Positions 1-12,000 of a DNA stretch of 64,000 nt are shown here, one piece after another; positions within the stretch are counted from its first letter, which is position 1, and each line of letters starts with the position of its first letter. The stretch is from Loxodes magnus. Lineage: Eukaryota > Ciliophora > Karyorelictea > Loxodida > Loxodidae. Under the pieces are notes generated by a model. That model worked only from the letters and a program-made list of their open reading frames with translations. It had not been told where the DNA came from and searched no databases. The position numbers were made by a program, and so were the translations under genes. The stretch is from NCBI GenBank assembly GCA_946699065.1, contig CAMPDV010001960.1, positions 1 through 64,000 of the forward strand. Reading direction: 5' to 3'.

Positions 1-471
1 AATTGGAGATCGCCACTGAACTAACTGTAGAGGAATGTCCACTTATCGTTCGAGTACAACTTCCAGTCTGGAAATCCCAGACTTTGATAGAGTGATCTCA
101 ACTTCCGGAGATAATGAACTTCTGATCATTGGAGATCGCAACCGAATTAACTGCCTTGGAATGTCCACTTATCGTTCGAGTACAACTTCCAGTCTGGAAA
201 TCCCAGACTTTGATATGAATGATCTCAACTTCCGGAGATAATGAACTTCTGATCATTGGAGATCGCCACTGAACTAACTGTAGAGGAATGTCCACTTAAT
301 GTCCGAGTACAACTTCCAGTCTGGAAATCCCAGACTTTGATAGAGTTATCAGAACTTCCGGAGATAATGAACTTCTGATCATTGGAGATCGCAACCGAAT
401 TAACTGCCTTGGAATGTCCACTTAATGTCCGAGTACAACTTCCAGTCTGGAAATCCCAGACTTTGATAGAG

Positions 472-1806
472 TTATCTACTTCCGGAGATAATGAACTTCT
501 GATCATTGGAGATCGCAACCGAAATAACTGCAGAGGAATGTCCACTTAATGTCCGAGTACAACTTCCAGTCTGGAAATCCCAGACTTTGATAGAGTTATC
601 AGAACTTCCGGAGATAATGAACTTCTGATCATTGGAGATCGCAACCGAAATAACTGCAGAGGAATGTCCACTTAATGTCCGAGTACAACTTCCAGTCTGG
701 AAATCCCAGACTTTGATAGAGTTATCACGACTTCCGGAGATAATGAACTTCTGATCATTGGAGATCGCCACTGAACTAACTGAAGAGGAATGTCCACTTA
801 ATGTCCGAGTACAACTTCCAGTCTGGAAATCCCAGACTTTGATAGATTTATCACGACTTCCGGAGATAATGAACTTCTGAACATTGGAGATCGCAACCGA
901 AATAACTGCAGAGGAATGTCCACTTAATGTCCGAGTACAACTTCCAGTCTGGAAATCCCAGACTTTGATAGAGTTATCAAGACTTCCGGAGATAATGAAC
1001 TTCTGATCATTGGAGATCGCCACTGAACTAACTGTAGAGGAATGTCCACTTAATGTCCGAGTACAACTTCCAGTCTGGAAATCCCAGACTTTGATAGATT
1101 TATCACGACTTCCGGAGATAATGAACTTCTGATCATTGGAGATCGCAACCGAAATAACTGCAGAGGAATGTCCACTTAATGTCCGAGTACAATTTTCAGT
1201 CTGGAAATCCCAGACTTTGATAGAGTTATCAAGACTTCCGGAGATAATGAACTTCTGATCATTGGAGATCGCCACTGAACTAACTGAAGAGGAATGTCCA
1301 CTTAATGTCCGAGTACAACTTCCAGTCTGGAAATCCCAGACTTTGATAGATTTATCACGACTTCCGGAGATAATGAACTTCTGATCATTGGAGATCGCAA
1401 CCGAAATAACTGCAGAGGAATGTCCACTTAATGTCCGAGTACAATTTTCAGTCTGGAAATCCCAGACTTTGATAGAGTTATCAAGACTTCCGGAGATAAT
1501 GAACTTCTGATCATTGGAGATCGCCACTGAACTAACTGTAGAGGAATGTCCACTTAATGTCCGAGTACAACTTCCAGTCTGGAAATCCCAGACTTTGATA
1601 GAGTTATCACGACTTCCGGAGATAATGAACTTCTGATCATTGGAGATCGCCACTGAACTAACTGCAGAGGAATGTCCACTTAATGTCCGAGTACAACTTC
1701 CAGTCTGGAAATCCCAGACTTTGATAGAGTTATCAGAAACTTCCGGAGATAATGAACTTCTGATCATTGGAGATCGCAACCGAAATAACTGCAGAGGAAT
1801 GTCCAC
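472..1806 (-). CDS. WD40 open segment, about 10 repeats, frameshifted at its 5' side
   Basis: Ten WD40 repeats in one frame, ending at the TAA made by a 2-bp deletion (472-474). The first about 23 codons on the 1806 side are out of the WD40 frame; an extra A near 1738 restores it. The true WD40 frame therefore starts at about 1737 and is a fragment, without an ATG. Repeats alternate RDKS, LDNS and RDNS at 23-26 with SAVI, STVS and SSVS after GH. Two carry EN at 35-36. The mirrored copy 47676-49085 lacks the extra base and reads through. That makes the break here look like a sequence error or a very recent mutation. Confidence 0.35.
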   Translation of the reverse strand: MDIPLQLFRLRSPMIRSSLSPEVSDNSIKVWDFQTGSCTRTLSGHSSAVSSVAISNDQKFIISGSRDNSIKVWDFQTGSCTRTLSGHSSTVSSVAISNDQKFIISGSLDNSIKVWDFQTENCTRTLSGHSSAVISVAISNDQKFIISGSRDKSIKVWDFQTGSCTRTLSGHSSSVSSVAISNDQKFIISGSLDNSIKVWDFQTENCTRTLSGHSSAVISVAISNDQKFIISGSRDKSIKVWDFQTGSCTRTLSGHSSTVSSVAISNDQKFIISGSLDNSIKVWDFQTGSCTRTLSGHSSAVISVAISNVQKFIISGSRDKSIKVWDFQTGSCTRTLSGHSSSVSSVAISNDQKFIISGSRDNSIKVWDFQTGSCTRTLSGHSSAVISVAISNDQKFIISGSSDNSIKVWDFQTGSCTRTLSGHSSAVISVAISNDQKFIISGSR

Positions 1807-2422
1807 TTAATGTCCGAGTACAACTTCCAGTCTGGAAATCCCAGACTTTGATAGAGTGATCTAAACTTCCGGAGATAATCAACTTTCGATCATTGGAGAT
1901 CGCAACCGAATAAACTACCTAGGAATGTCCACTTAATGTCCGAGTACAACTTCCAGTCTGGAAATCCCAGACTTTGATGGATTTATCACGACTTCCGGAG
2001 ATAATGAACTTCTGATAATTGGAGATCGCAACCGAATAAACTACCTAGGAATGTCCACTTAATGTCCGAGTACAACTTCCAGTCTGGAAATCCCAGACTT
2101 TGATAGAGTTATCTCAACTTCCGGAGATAATGAACTTCTGATCATTGGAGATCGCAACCGAATTAACTCAAGAGGAATGTCCACTTAATGTCCGAGTACA
2201 ACTTCCAGTCTGGAAATCCGAGAATTTGATAGAGTTATCAAGACTTCCGGAGATAATGAACTTCTGATCATTGGAGATCGCCACTGAACTAAATGTAGAG
2301 GAATGTCCACTTAATGTCCGAGTACAACTTCCAGTCTGGAAATCCCAGACTTTGATAGAGTTATCACGACTTCCGGAGATAATGAACTTTCGATCATTGG
2401 AGATCTCAACCGAATAAACTAC

Positions 2423-3442
2423 CTAGGAATGTCCACTTAATGTCCGAGTACAACTTCCAGTCTGGAAATCCCAGACTTTGATGGATTTATCACGACTTCC
2501 GGAGATAATGAACTTCTGATCATTGGAGATCGCAACCGAAATAACTGCAGAGGAATGTCCACTTAATGTCCGAGTACAATTTTCAGTCTGGAAATCCCAG
2601 ACTTTGATAGAGTTATCAAGACTTCCGGAGATAATGAACTTCTGATAATTGGAGATCGCCACTGAACTAACTGAAGAGGAATGTCCACTTAATGTCCGAG
2701 TACAACTTCCAGTCTGGAAATCCCAGACTTTGATAGATTTATCACGACTTCCGGAGATAATGAACTTCTGATCATTGGAGATCGCAACCGAAATAACTGC
2801 AGAGTAATGTCCACTTAATGTCCGAGTACAATTTTCAGTCTGGAAATCCCAGACTTTGATAGAGTTATCAAGACTTCCGGAGATAATGAACTTCTGATCA
2901 TTGGAGATCGCCACTGAACTAACTGTAGAGGAATGTCCACTTAATGTCCGAGTACAACTTCCAGTCTGGAAATCCCAGACTTTGATAGAGTTATCACGAC
3001 TTCCGGAGATAATGAACTTCTGATCATTGGAGATCGCCACTGAACTAACTGAAGAGGAATGTCCACTTAATGTCCGAGTACAACTTCCAGTCTGGAAATC
3101 CCAGACTTTGATAGATTTATCACGACTTCCGGAGATAATGAACTTCTGATCATTGGAGATCGCAACCGAAATAACTGCAGAGGAATGTCCACTTAATGTC
3201 CGAGTACAACTTCCAGTCTGGAAATCCCAGACTTTGATAGAGTTATCAGAACTTCCGGAGATAATGAACTTCTGATCATTGGAGATCGCAACCGAAATAA
3301 CTGCAGAGGAATGTCCACTTAATGTCCGAGTACAACTTCCAGTCTGGAAATCCCAGACTTTGATAGAGTTATCTACTTCCGGAGATAATGAACTTCTGAT
3401 CATTGGAGATCGCCACTGAACTAACTGTAGAGGAATGTCCAC
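2423..3442 (-). CDS. WD40 open segment, about 8 repeats
   Basis: The first about 70 bases on the 3442 side are out of the WD40 frame. From the 2-bp-deleted monomer at 3371-3376 the frame reads WD40 for eight repeats and stops at TAG (HS-stop). One repeat has Tyr for Ser 3 (GHYSAV). Two have EN at 35-36. One has Tyr at 14. It matches 46116-47135 in the right arm residue for residue as far as compared. No Met start exists in frame, so this is an internal segment of a longer or dead gene. Confidence 0.35.
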   Translation of the reverse strand: MDIPLQLVQWRSPMIRSSLSPEVDNSIKVWDFQTGSCTRTLSGHSSAVISVAISNDQKFIISGSSDNSIKVWDFQTGSCTRTLSGHSSAVISVAISNDQKFIISGSRDKSIKVWDFQTGSCTRTLSGHSSSVSSVAISNDQKFIISGSRDNSIKVWDFQTGSCTRTLSGHSSTVSSVAISNDQKFIISGSLDNSIKVWDFQTENCTRTLSGHYSAVISVAISNDQKFIISGSRDKSIKVWDFQTGSCTRTLSGHSSSVSSVAISNYQKFIISGSLDNSIKVWDFQTENCTRTLSGHSSAVISVAISNDQKFIISGSRDKSIKVWDFQTGSCTRTLSGHS

Positions 3443-4577
3443 TTAATGTCCGAGTACAACTTCCAGTCTGGAAATCCCAGACTTTGATAGAGTTATCAGA
3501 ACTTCCGGAGATAATGAACTTCTGATCATTGGAGATCGCAACCGAAATAACTGCAGAGGAATGTCCACTTAATGTCCGAGTACAACTTCCAGTCTGGAAA
3601 TCCCAGACTTTGATAGAGTTATCAAGACTTCCGGAGATAATGAACTTCTGATAATTGGAGATCGCCACTGAACTAAATGTAGAGGAATGTCCACTTAATG
3701 TCCGAGTACAACTTCCAGTCTGGAAATCCGAGAATTTGATAGAGTTATCAAGACTTCCGGAGATAATGAACTTCTGATCATTGGAGATCGCAACCGAAAT
3801 AACTGCAGAGGAATGTCCACTTAATGTCCGAGTACAACTTCCAGTCTGGAAATCCCAGACTTTGATAGAGTTATCAAGACTTCCGGAGATAATGAACTTC
3901 TGATAATTGGAGATCGCCACTGAACTAACTGTAGAGGAATGTCCACTTAATGTCCGAGTACAACTTCCAGTCTGGAAATCCCAGACTTTGATAGAGTTAT
4001 CAGAACTTCCGGAGATAATGAACTTCTGATCATTGGAGATCGCAACCGAAATAACTGCAGAGGAATGTCCACTTAATGTCCGAGTACAACTTCCAGTCTG
4101 GAAATCCCAGACTTTGATAGAGTTATCAAGACTTCCGGAGATAATGAACTTCTGATCATTGGAGATCGCCACTGAACTAACTGCAGAGGAATGTCCACTT
4201 AATGTCCGAGTACAACTTCCAGTCTGGAAATCCCAGACTTTGATAGAGTGATCTCTACTTCCGGAGATAATGAACTTCTGATCATTGGAGATCGCAACCG
4301 AAATAACTGCAGAGGAATGTCCACTTAATGTCCGAGTACAACTTCCAGTCTGTAAATCCCAGACTTTGATAGAGTTATCAAGACTTCCGGAGATAATGAA
4401 CTTCTGATAATTGGAGATCGCCACTGAACTAACTGTAGAGGAATGTCCACTTAATGTCCGAGTACAACTTCCAGTCTGGAAATCCCAGACTTTGATAGAG
4501 TTATCAGAACTTCCGGAGATAATGAACTTCTGATCATTGGAGATCGCAACCGAAATAAACTGCAGAGGAATGTCCAC
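3369..4577 (-). CDS. WD40 open segment, about 9.5 repeats
   Basis: A single extra A near 4556 shifts the frame at its upstream side; after that nine to ten repeats read without a stop to TAA at 3369-3371. It includes one FS-for-VW monomer (loss of the WD tryptophan), one LQT-for-FQT monomer and one RDHS monomer. In the right arm the same stretch belongs to the uninterrupted segment 44780-46189. It overlaps 2423-3442 only because that segment's upstream codons are in another frame. Confidence 0.35.
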   Translation of the reverse strand: MDIPLQFISVAISNDQKFIISGSSDNSIKVWDFQTGSCTRTLSGHSSTVSSVAISNYQKFIISGSLDNSIKVWDLQTGSCTRTLSGHSSAVISVAISNDQKFIISGSRDHSIKVWDFQTGSCTRTLSGHSSAVSSVAISNDQKFIISGSLDNSIKVWDFQTGSCTRTLSGHSSAVISVAISNDQKFIISGSSDNSIKVWDFQTGSCTRTLSGHSSTVSSVAISNYQKFIISGSLDNSIKVWDFQTGSCTRTLSGHSSAVISVAISNDQKFIISGSLDNSIKFSDFQTGSCTRTLSGHSSTFSSVAISNYQKFIISGSLDNSIKVWDFQTGSCTRTLSGHSSAVISVAISNDQKFIISGSSDNSIKVWDFQTGSCTRTLSGHSSTVSSVAISNDQKFIISGSR

Positions 4578-4779
4578 TTAATGTCCGAGTACAACTTCCA
4601 GTCTGGAAATCCGAGAATTTGATAGAGTTATCAAGACTTCCGGAGATAATGAACTTCTGATCATTGGAGATCGCAACCGAAATAACTGCAGAGGAATGTC
4701 CACTTAATGTCCGAGTACAACTTCCAGTCTGGAAATCCCAGACTTTGATAGAGTGATCTAAACTTCCGGAGATAATCAA
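4534..4779 (-). pseudogene. WD40 fragment, about 2 repeats, upstream of the frameshift
   Basis: Two repeats (LDHS and LDNS with FSD) that belong to the same frame as 3369-4577 but are cut from it by the extra base near 4556. A TAG lies just upstream, in the TCCTAGG monomer at about 4815. The mirrored right-arm copy begins at 44780. Confidence 0.35.
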
Positions 4780-7700
4780 CTTTCGATCATTGGAGATCTC
4801 AACCGAATAAACTACCTAGGAATGTCCACTTAATGTCCGAGTACAACTTCCAGTCTGGAAATCCCAGACTTTGATAGAGTTATCTCAACTTCCGGAGATA
4901 ATGAACTTCTGATCATTGGAGATCGCCACTGAAATAACTGCCTTGGAATGTCCACTTAATGTCCGAGTACAACTTCCAGTCTGGAAATCCCCGACTTTGA
5001 TAGAGTTATCAGAACTTCCGGAGATAATGAACTTCTGATAATTGGAGATCGCAACCGAATAAACTACCTAGGAATGTCCACTTAATGTCCGAGTACAACT
5101 TCCAGTCTGGAAATCCCAGACTTTGATAGAGTTATCAGAACTTCCGGAGATAATGAACTTCTGATCATTGGAGATCGCCACTGAACTAACTGTAGAGGAA
5201 TGTCCACTTAATGTCCGAGTACAACTTCCAGTCTGGAAATCCCAGACTTTGATAGAGTTATCTCAACTTCCGGAGATAATGAACTTCTGATCATTGGAGA
5301 TCGCCACTGAACTAAATGTAGAGGAATGTCCACTTAATGTCCGAGTACAACTTCCAGTCTGGAAATCCCAGACTTTGATAGAGTTATCTCAACTTCCGGA
5401 GATAATGAACTTCTGATAATTGGAGATCGCCACTGAACTAAATGTAGAGGAATGTCCACTTAATGTCCGAGTACAACTTCCAGTCTGGAAATCCCAGACT
5501 TTGATAGAGTTATCTAAACTTCCGGAGATAATGAACTTCTGATAATTGGAGATCGCAACCGAATAAACTACCTAGGAATGTCCACTTAATGTCCGAGTAC
5601 AACTTCCAGTCTGGAAATCCCAGACTTTGATAGATTTATCACGACTTCCGGAGATAATGAACTTCTGATCATTGGAGATCGCCACTGAACTAACTGTAGA
5701 GGAATGTCCACTTAATGTCCGAGTACAACTTCCAGTCTGGAAATCCCAGACTTTGATAGAGTTATCAAGACTTCCGGAGATAATGAACTTCTGATCATTG
5801 GAGATCGCCACTGAAATAACTGCCTTGGAATGTCCACTTAATGTCCGAGTACAACTTCCAGTCTGGAAATCCCCGACTTTGATAGAGTTATCAGAACTTC
5901 CGGAGATAATGAACTTCTGATAATTGGAGATCGCAACCGAATAAACTACCTAGGAATGTCCACTTAATGTCCGAGTACAACTTCCAGTCTGGAAATCCCA
6001 GACTTTGATAGAGTTATCAGAACTTCCGGAGATAATCAACTTTCGATCATTGGAGATCTCAACCGAATAAACTACCTAGGAATGTCCACTTAATGTCCGA
6101 GTACAACTTCCAGTCTGGAAATCCCAGACTTTGATAGAGTTATCTCAACTTCCGGAGATAATGAACTTCTGATCATTGGAGATCGCCACTGAAATAACTG
6201 CCTTGGAATGTCCACTTAATGTCCGAGTACAACTTCCAGTCTGGAAATCCCCGACTTTGATAGAGTTATCAGAACTTCCGGAGATAATGAACTTCTGATA
6301 ATTGGAGATCGCAAACCGAATAAACTACCTAGGAATGTCCACTTAATGTCCGAGTACAACTTCCAGTCTGGAAATCCCAGACTTTGATAGAGTTATCAGA
6401 ACTTCCGGAGATAATGAACTTCTGATCATTGGAGATCGCCACTGAACTAAATGTAGAGGAATGTCCACTTAATGTCCGAGTACAACTTCCAGTCTGGAAA
6501 TCCCAGACTTTGATAGAGTTATCACGACTTCCGGAGATAATGAACTTTCGATCATTGGAGATCTCAACCGAATAAACTACCTAGGAATGTCCACTTAATG
6601 TCCGAGTACAACTTCCAGTCTGGAAATCCCAGACTTTGATGGATTTATCACGACTTCCGGAGATAATGAACTTCTGATCATTGGAGATCGCAACCGAAAT
6701 AACTGCAGAGGAATGTCCACTTAATGTCCGAGTACAACTTCCAGTCTGGAAATCCCAGACTTTGATAGAGTTATCTAAACTTCCGGAGATAATGAACTTC
6801 TGATAATTGGAGATCGCAACCGAATAAACTACCTAGGAATGTCCACTTAATGTCGAGTACAACTTCCAGTCTGGAAATCCCAGACTTTGATAGATTTATC
6901 ACGACTTCCGGAGATAATGAACTTCTGATCATTGGAGATCGCCACTGAACTAACTGTAGAGGAATGTCCACTTAATGTCCGAGTACAACTTCCAGTCTGG
7001 AAATCCCAGACTTTGATAGAGTTATCAAGACTTCCGGAGATAATGAACTTCTGATCATTGGAGATCGCCACTGAACTAACTGTAGAGGAATGTCCACTTA
7101 ATGTCCGAGTACAACTTCCAGTCTGGAAATCCCAGACTTTGATAGAGTTATCAGAACTTCCGGAGATAATGAACTTCTGATCATTGGAGATCGCAACCGA
7201 ATTAACTCCAGAGGAATGTCCACTTAATGTCCGAGTACAACTTCCAGTCTGGAAATCCCAGACTTTGATAGATTTATCAAGACTTCCGGAGATAATGAAC
7301 TTCTGATCATTGGAGATCGCCACTGAACTAACTGTAGAGGAATGTCCACTTAATGTCCGTGTACAACTTCCAGTCTGGAAATCCCAGACTTTGATAGAGT
7401 TATCAAGACTTCCGGAGATAATGAACTTCTGATCATTGGAGATCGCAACTGAACTAACTGTAGACGAATGTCCACTTAATGTCCGAGTACAACTTCCAGT
7501 CTGGAAATCCCAGACTTTGATAGAGTGATCTCAACTTCCGGAGATAATGAACTTCTGATCATTGGAGATCGCAACTGAACTAACTGTAGAGGAATGTCCA
7601 CTTAATGTCCGTGTACAACTTCCAGTCTGGAAATCCCAGACTTTGATAGAGTTATCAAGACTTCCGGAGATAATGAACTTCTGATCATTGGAGATCGCCA

Positions 7701-8084
7701 CTGAACTAACTGTAGAGGAATGTCCACTTAATGTCCGTGTACAACTTCCAGTCTGGAAATCCCAGACTTTGATAGAGTTATCAAGACTTCCGGAGATAAT
7801 GAACTTCTGATAATTGGAGATCGCAACTGAACTAACTGTAGAGGAATGTCCACTTAATGTCCGAGTACAACTTCCAGTCTGGAAATCCCAGACTTTGATA
7901 GAGTTATCTCAACTTCCGGAGATAATGAACTTCTGATCATTGGAGATCGCAACCGAATTAACTCCAGAGGAATGTCCACTTAATGTCCGTGTACAACTTC
8001 CAGTCTGGAAATTCCCAGACTTTGATAGAGTTATCAAGACTTCCGGAGATATTGAACTTCTGATCATTGGAGATCGCCACTGAA
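4780..8084 (-). pseudogene. Stop-rich WD40 monomers
   Basis: About 26 monomers with stops in most of them: the TCCTAGGTAGTTTATTCGG type (minus strand), TGA before Asp 24, and frameshifts near 6314, 6854 and 8011. Only short runs stay open: 5572-5811 (two repeats) and 6847-7323 (four repeats, SDNS, LDNS and RDKS types). Several monomers between 4980 and 6250 carry GGG for TGG at Trp 30 (VGD in place of VWD), which removes the tetrad Trp. No other feature is visible. Confidence 0.6.
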
Positions 8085-9089
8085 CTAACTGTAGAGGAAT
8101 GGTCCACTTAATGTCCGAGTACAACTTCCAGTCTGGAAATCCCAGACTTTGATAGAGTTATCAAGACTTCCGGAGATAATGAACTTCTGATCATTGGAGA
8201 TCGCCACTGAACTAACTGTAGAGGAATGTCCACTTAATGTCCGTGTACAACTTCCAGTCTGGAAATCCCAGACTTTGATAGAGTTATCAAGACTTCCGGA
8301 GATAATGAACTTCTGATCATTGGAGATCGCCACTGAACTAACTGTAGAGGAATGTCCACTTAATGTCCGAGTACAACTTCCAGTCTGGAAATCCCAGACT
8401 TTGATAGAGTTATCAAGACTTCCGGAGATAATGAACTTCTGATAATTGGAGATCGCCACTGAACTAACTGTAGAGGAATGTCCACTTAATGTCCGTGTAC
8501 AACTTCCAGTCTGGAAATCCCAGACTTTGATAGAGTTATCAAGACTTCCGGAGATAATGAACTTCTGATCATTGGAGATCGCAACTGAACTAACTGTAGA
8601 GGAATGTCCACTTAATGTCCGAGTACAACTTCCAGTCTGGAAATCCCAGACTTTGATAGAGTTATCAAGACTTCCGGAGATAATGAACTTCTGATCATTG
8701 GAGATCGCCACTGAACTAACTGTAGAGGAATGTCCACTTAATGTCCGTGTACAACTTCCAGTCTTGAAATCCAAGACTTTGATAGAGTTATCTCTACTTC
8801 CGGAGATAATGAACTTTTTATCATTGGAGATCGCCACTGAACTAACTGTAGAGGAATGTCCACTTAATGTCCGAGTACAACTTCCAGTCTGGAAATCCCA
8901 GACTTTGATAGATTTATCAGAACTTCCGGAGATAACGAACTTCTGATCATTGGAGATCGCCACTGAACTAACTGCAGAGGAATGTCCACTTAATGTCCGA
9001 GTACAACTTCCAGTCTGGAAATCCCAGACTTTGATAGAGTTATCAAGACTTCCGGAGATAATGAACTTCTGATCATTGGAGATCGCCAC
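8085..9089 (-). CDS. WD40 open segment, about 8 repeats, STVS/LDNS type
   Basis: Eight repeats, most with STVS after GH and LDNS at 23-26, ending where an extra G near 8101 breaks the frame. It contains two landmark monomers: one with NDQKFVIS, and one reading NDKKF with VLDFKT, in which Trp 30 is Leu. Both landmarks recur in the same order at 25297-26476 and 40472-41650. The right-arm copy extends open to 41650, so this copy is probably truncated only by the private insertion. There is no ATG in frame; the nominal start is GTG (VAIS). Confidence 0.35.
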   Translation of the reverse strand: MAISNDQKFIISGSLDNSIKVWDFQTGSCTRTLSGHSSAVSSVAISNDQKFVISGSSDKSIKVWDFQTGSCTRTLSGHSSTVSSVAISNDKKFIISGSRDNSIKVLDFKTGSCTRTLSGHSSTVSSVAISNDQKFIISGSLDNSIKVWDFQTGSCTRTLSGHSSTVSSVAISNDQKFIISGSLDNSIKVWDFQTGSCTRTLSGHSSTVSSVAISNYQKFIISGSLDNSIKVWDFQTGSCTRTLSGHSSTVSSVAISNDQKFIISGSLDNSIKVWDFQTGSCTRTLSGHSSTVSSVAISNDQKFIISGSLDNSIKVWDFQTGSCTRTLSGPFLYS

Positions 9090-12000
9090 TGAACTAACTG
9101 CAGAGGAATGTCCACTTAATGTCCGAGTACAACTTCCAGTCTGGAAATCCCAGACTTTGATAGAGTTATCTCAACTTCCGGAGATAATGAACTTCTGATC
9201 ATTGGAGATCGCCACTGAACTAACTGTAGAGGAATGTCCACTTAATGTCCGAGTACAACTTCCAGTCTGGAAATCCCAGACTTTGATAGAGTTATCTCAA
9301 CTTCCGGAGATAATGAACTTCTGATCATTGGAGATCGCCACTGAACTAAATGTAGAGGAATGTCCACTTAATGTCCGAGTACAACTTCCAGTCTGGAAAT
9401 CCCAGACTTTGATAGAGTTATCACGACTTCCGGAGATAATGAACTTCTGATCATTGGAGATCGCAACCGAAATAACTGCAGAGGAATGTCCACTTAATGT
9501 CCGAGTACAACTTCCAGTCTGGAAATCCCAGACTTTGATAGAGTTATCAAGACTTCCGGAGATAATGAACTTCTGATAATTGGAGATCGCAACCGAATAA
9601 ACTACCTAGGAATGTCCACTTAATGTCCGAGTACAACTTCCAGTCTGGAAATCCCAGACTTTGATAGAGTTATCTCAACTTCCGGAGATAATGAACTTCT
9701 GATCATTGGAGATCGCAACTGAACTAAATGTAGAGGAATGTCCCCTTAATGTCCGAGTACAACTTCCAGTCTGGAAATCCCAGACTTTGATAGATTTATC
9801 AGAACTTCCGGAGATAATGAACTTCTGATCATTGGAGATCGCAACCGAAATAACTGCAGAGGAATGTCCACTTAATTTCCGAGTACAACTTCCAGTCTGG
9901 AAATCCCAGACTTTGATAGAGTTTATCTAAACTTCCGGAGATAATCAACTTTCGATCATTGGAGATCGCAACCGAATAAACTACCTAGGAATGTCCACTT
10001 AATGTCCGAGTACAACTTCCAGTCTGGAAATCCCAGACTTTGATAGAGTTATCTCAACTTCCGGAGATAATGAACTTCTGATCATTGGAGATCGCAAACC
10101 GAATAAAAAACCTAGGAATGTCCACTTAATGTCCGAGTACAACTTCCAGTCTGGAAATCCCAGACTTTGATAGATTTATCAAGACTTCCGGAGATAATGA
10201 ACTTCTGATCATTGGAGATTGCCACTGAACTAACTGTAGAGGAATGTCCACTTATCGTTCGAGTACAACTTCCAGTCTGGAAATCCCAGACTTTGATAGA
10301 GTGATCTCAACTTCCGGAGATAATGAACTTCTGATCATTGGAGATCGCAAACGAACTAACTGTAGAGGAATGTCCACTTATCGTTCGAGTACAACTTCCA
10401 GTCTGGAAATCCCAGACTTTGATAGAATGATCTCAACTTCCGGAGATAATGAACTTCTGATCATTGGAGATCGCCACTGAACTAACTGTAGAGGAATGTC
10501 CACTTAATGTCCGAGTACAACTTCCAGTCTGGAAATCCCAGACTTTGATAGAGTTATCAGAACTTCCGGAGATAATGAACTTCTGATCATTGGAGATCGC
10601 AACCGAATTAACTGCCTTGGAATGTCCACTTAATGTCCGAGTACAACTTCCAGTCTGGAAATCCCAGACTTTGATAGAGTTATCACGACTTCCGGAGATA
10701 ATGAACTTCTGATCATTGGAGATCGCAACCGAAATAACTGCAGAGGAATGTCCACTTAATGTCCGAGTACAACTTCCAGTCTGGAAATCCCAGACTTTGA
10801 TAGAGTTATCAAGACTTCCGGAGATAATGAACTTCTGATAATTGGAGATCGCAACCGAATAAACTACCTAGGAATGTCCACTTAATGTCCGAGTACAACT
10901 TCCAGTCTGGAAATCCCAGACTTTGATAGAGTTATCTCAACTTCCGGAGATAATGAACTTCTGATCATTGGAGATCGCCACTGAACTAACTGAAGAGGAA
11001 TGTCCACTTAATGTCCGAGTACAACTTCCAGTCTGGAAATCCCAGACTTTGATAGATTTATCAGAACTTCCGGAGATAATGAACTTCTGATCATTGGAGA
11101 TCGCAACCGAAATAACTGCAGAGGAATGTCCACTTAATTTCCGAGTACAACTTCCAGTCTGGAAATCCCAGACTTTGATAGAGTTATCTAAACTTCCGGA
11201 GATAATCAACTTTCGATCATTGGAGATCGCAACCGAATAAACTACCTAGGAATGTCCACTTAATGTCCGAGTACAACTTCCAGTCTGGAAATCCCAGACT
11301 TTGATAGAGTTATCAAGACTTCCGGAGATAATGAACTTCTGATCATTGGAGATCGCAACCGAATAAAAAACCTAGGAATGTCCACTTAATGTCCGAGTAC
11401 AACTTCCAGTCTGGAAATCCCAGACTTTGATAGATTTATCAAGACTCTCCGGAGATAATGAACTTCTGATGATTGGAGATCGCCACTGAACTAAATGTAG
11501 AGGAATGTCCACTTAATGTCCGAGTACAACTTCCAGTCTGGAAATCCCAGACTTTGATAGAGTGATCTCAACTTCCGGAGATAATGAACTTCTGATCATT
11601 GGAGATCGCAAACGAACTAACTGTAGAGGAATGTCCACTTATCGTTCGAGTACAACTTCCAGTCTGGAAATCCCAGACTTTGATAGAATGATCTCAACTT
11701 CCGGAGATAATGAACTTCTGATCATTGGAGATCGCCACTGAACTAACTGTAGAGGAATGTCCACTTAATGTCCGAGTACAACTTCCAGTCTGGAAATCCC
11801 AGACTTTGATAGAGTTATCAGAACTTCCGGAGATAATGAACTTCTGATCATTGGAGATCGCAACCGAATTAACTGCCTTGGAATGTCCACTTAATGTCCG
11901 AGTACAACTTCCAGTCTGGAAATCCCAGACTTTGATAGAGTTATCTACTTCCGGAGATAATGAACTTCTGATCATTGGAGATCGCAAACCGAATTAACTC

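Larger units (their letters stand above)
1..5100 (-). repeat. Block A (outer left), mirror of A' at 44.46-49.56 kb
   Basis: Monomer order here is the reverse complement of 44.46-49.56 kb, with paired positions summing to about 49559. Examples are 2423-3442 with 46116-47135 and 225-545 with 49012-49332. Window base 1 pairs with about 49558, where the right arm carries the complement of the first bases. Relative to A' this copy has private single-base changes: an extra T near 216, an extra A near 1738, an extra A near 4556, and a Val for Asp 14 change near 881. Its longest open segments (472-1806, 2423-3442, 3369-4577) are described separately. Confidence 0.85.

Noticed and set aside
8698..8946. 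Antisense open frame over the landmark monomer (copies at 26084-26353 and 40615-40863)
   Set aside because: It is open only because of a few base changes in the landmark unit, and it follows the block copies. No domain or start context supports a gene.
10244..10480. ATG-initiated antisense open frames (also 35-241, 17428-17664, 39083-39319, 49285-49521, 56188-56451, 59464-59727)
   Set aside because: They lie opposite the WD40 frame, cover two monomers only, appear wherever the CGAACGATAAG units occur in pairs, and encode no recognisable domain. They are shadows of the repeat.
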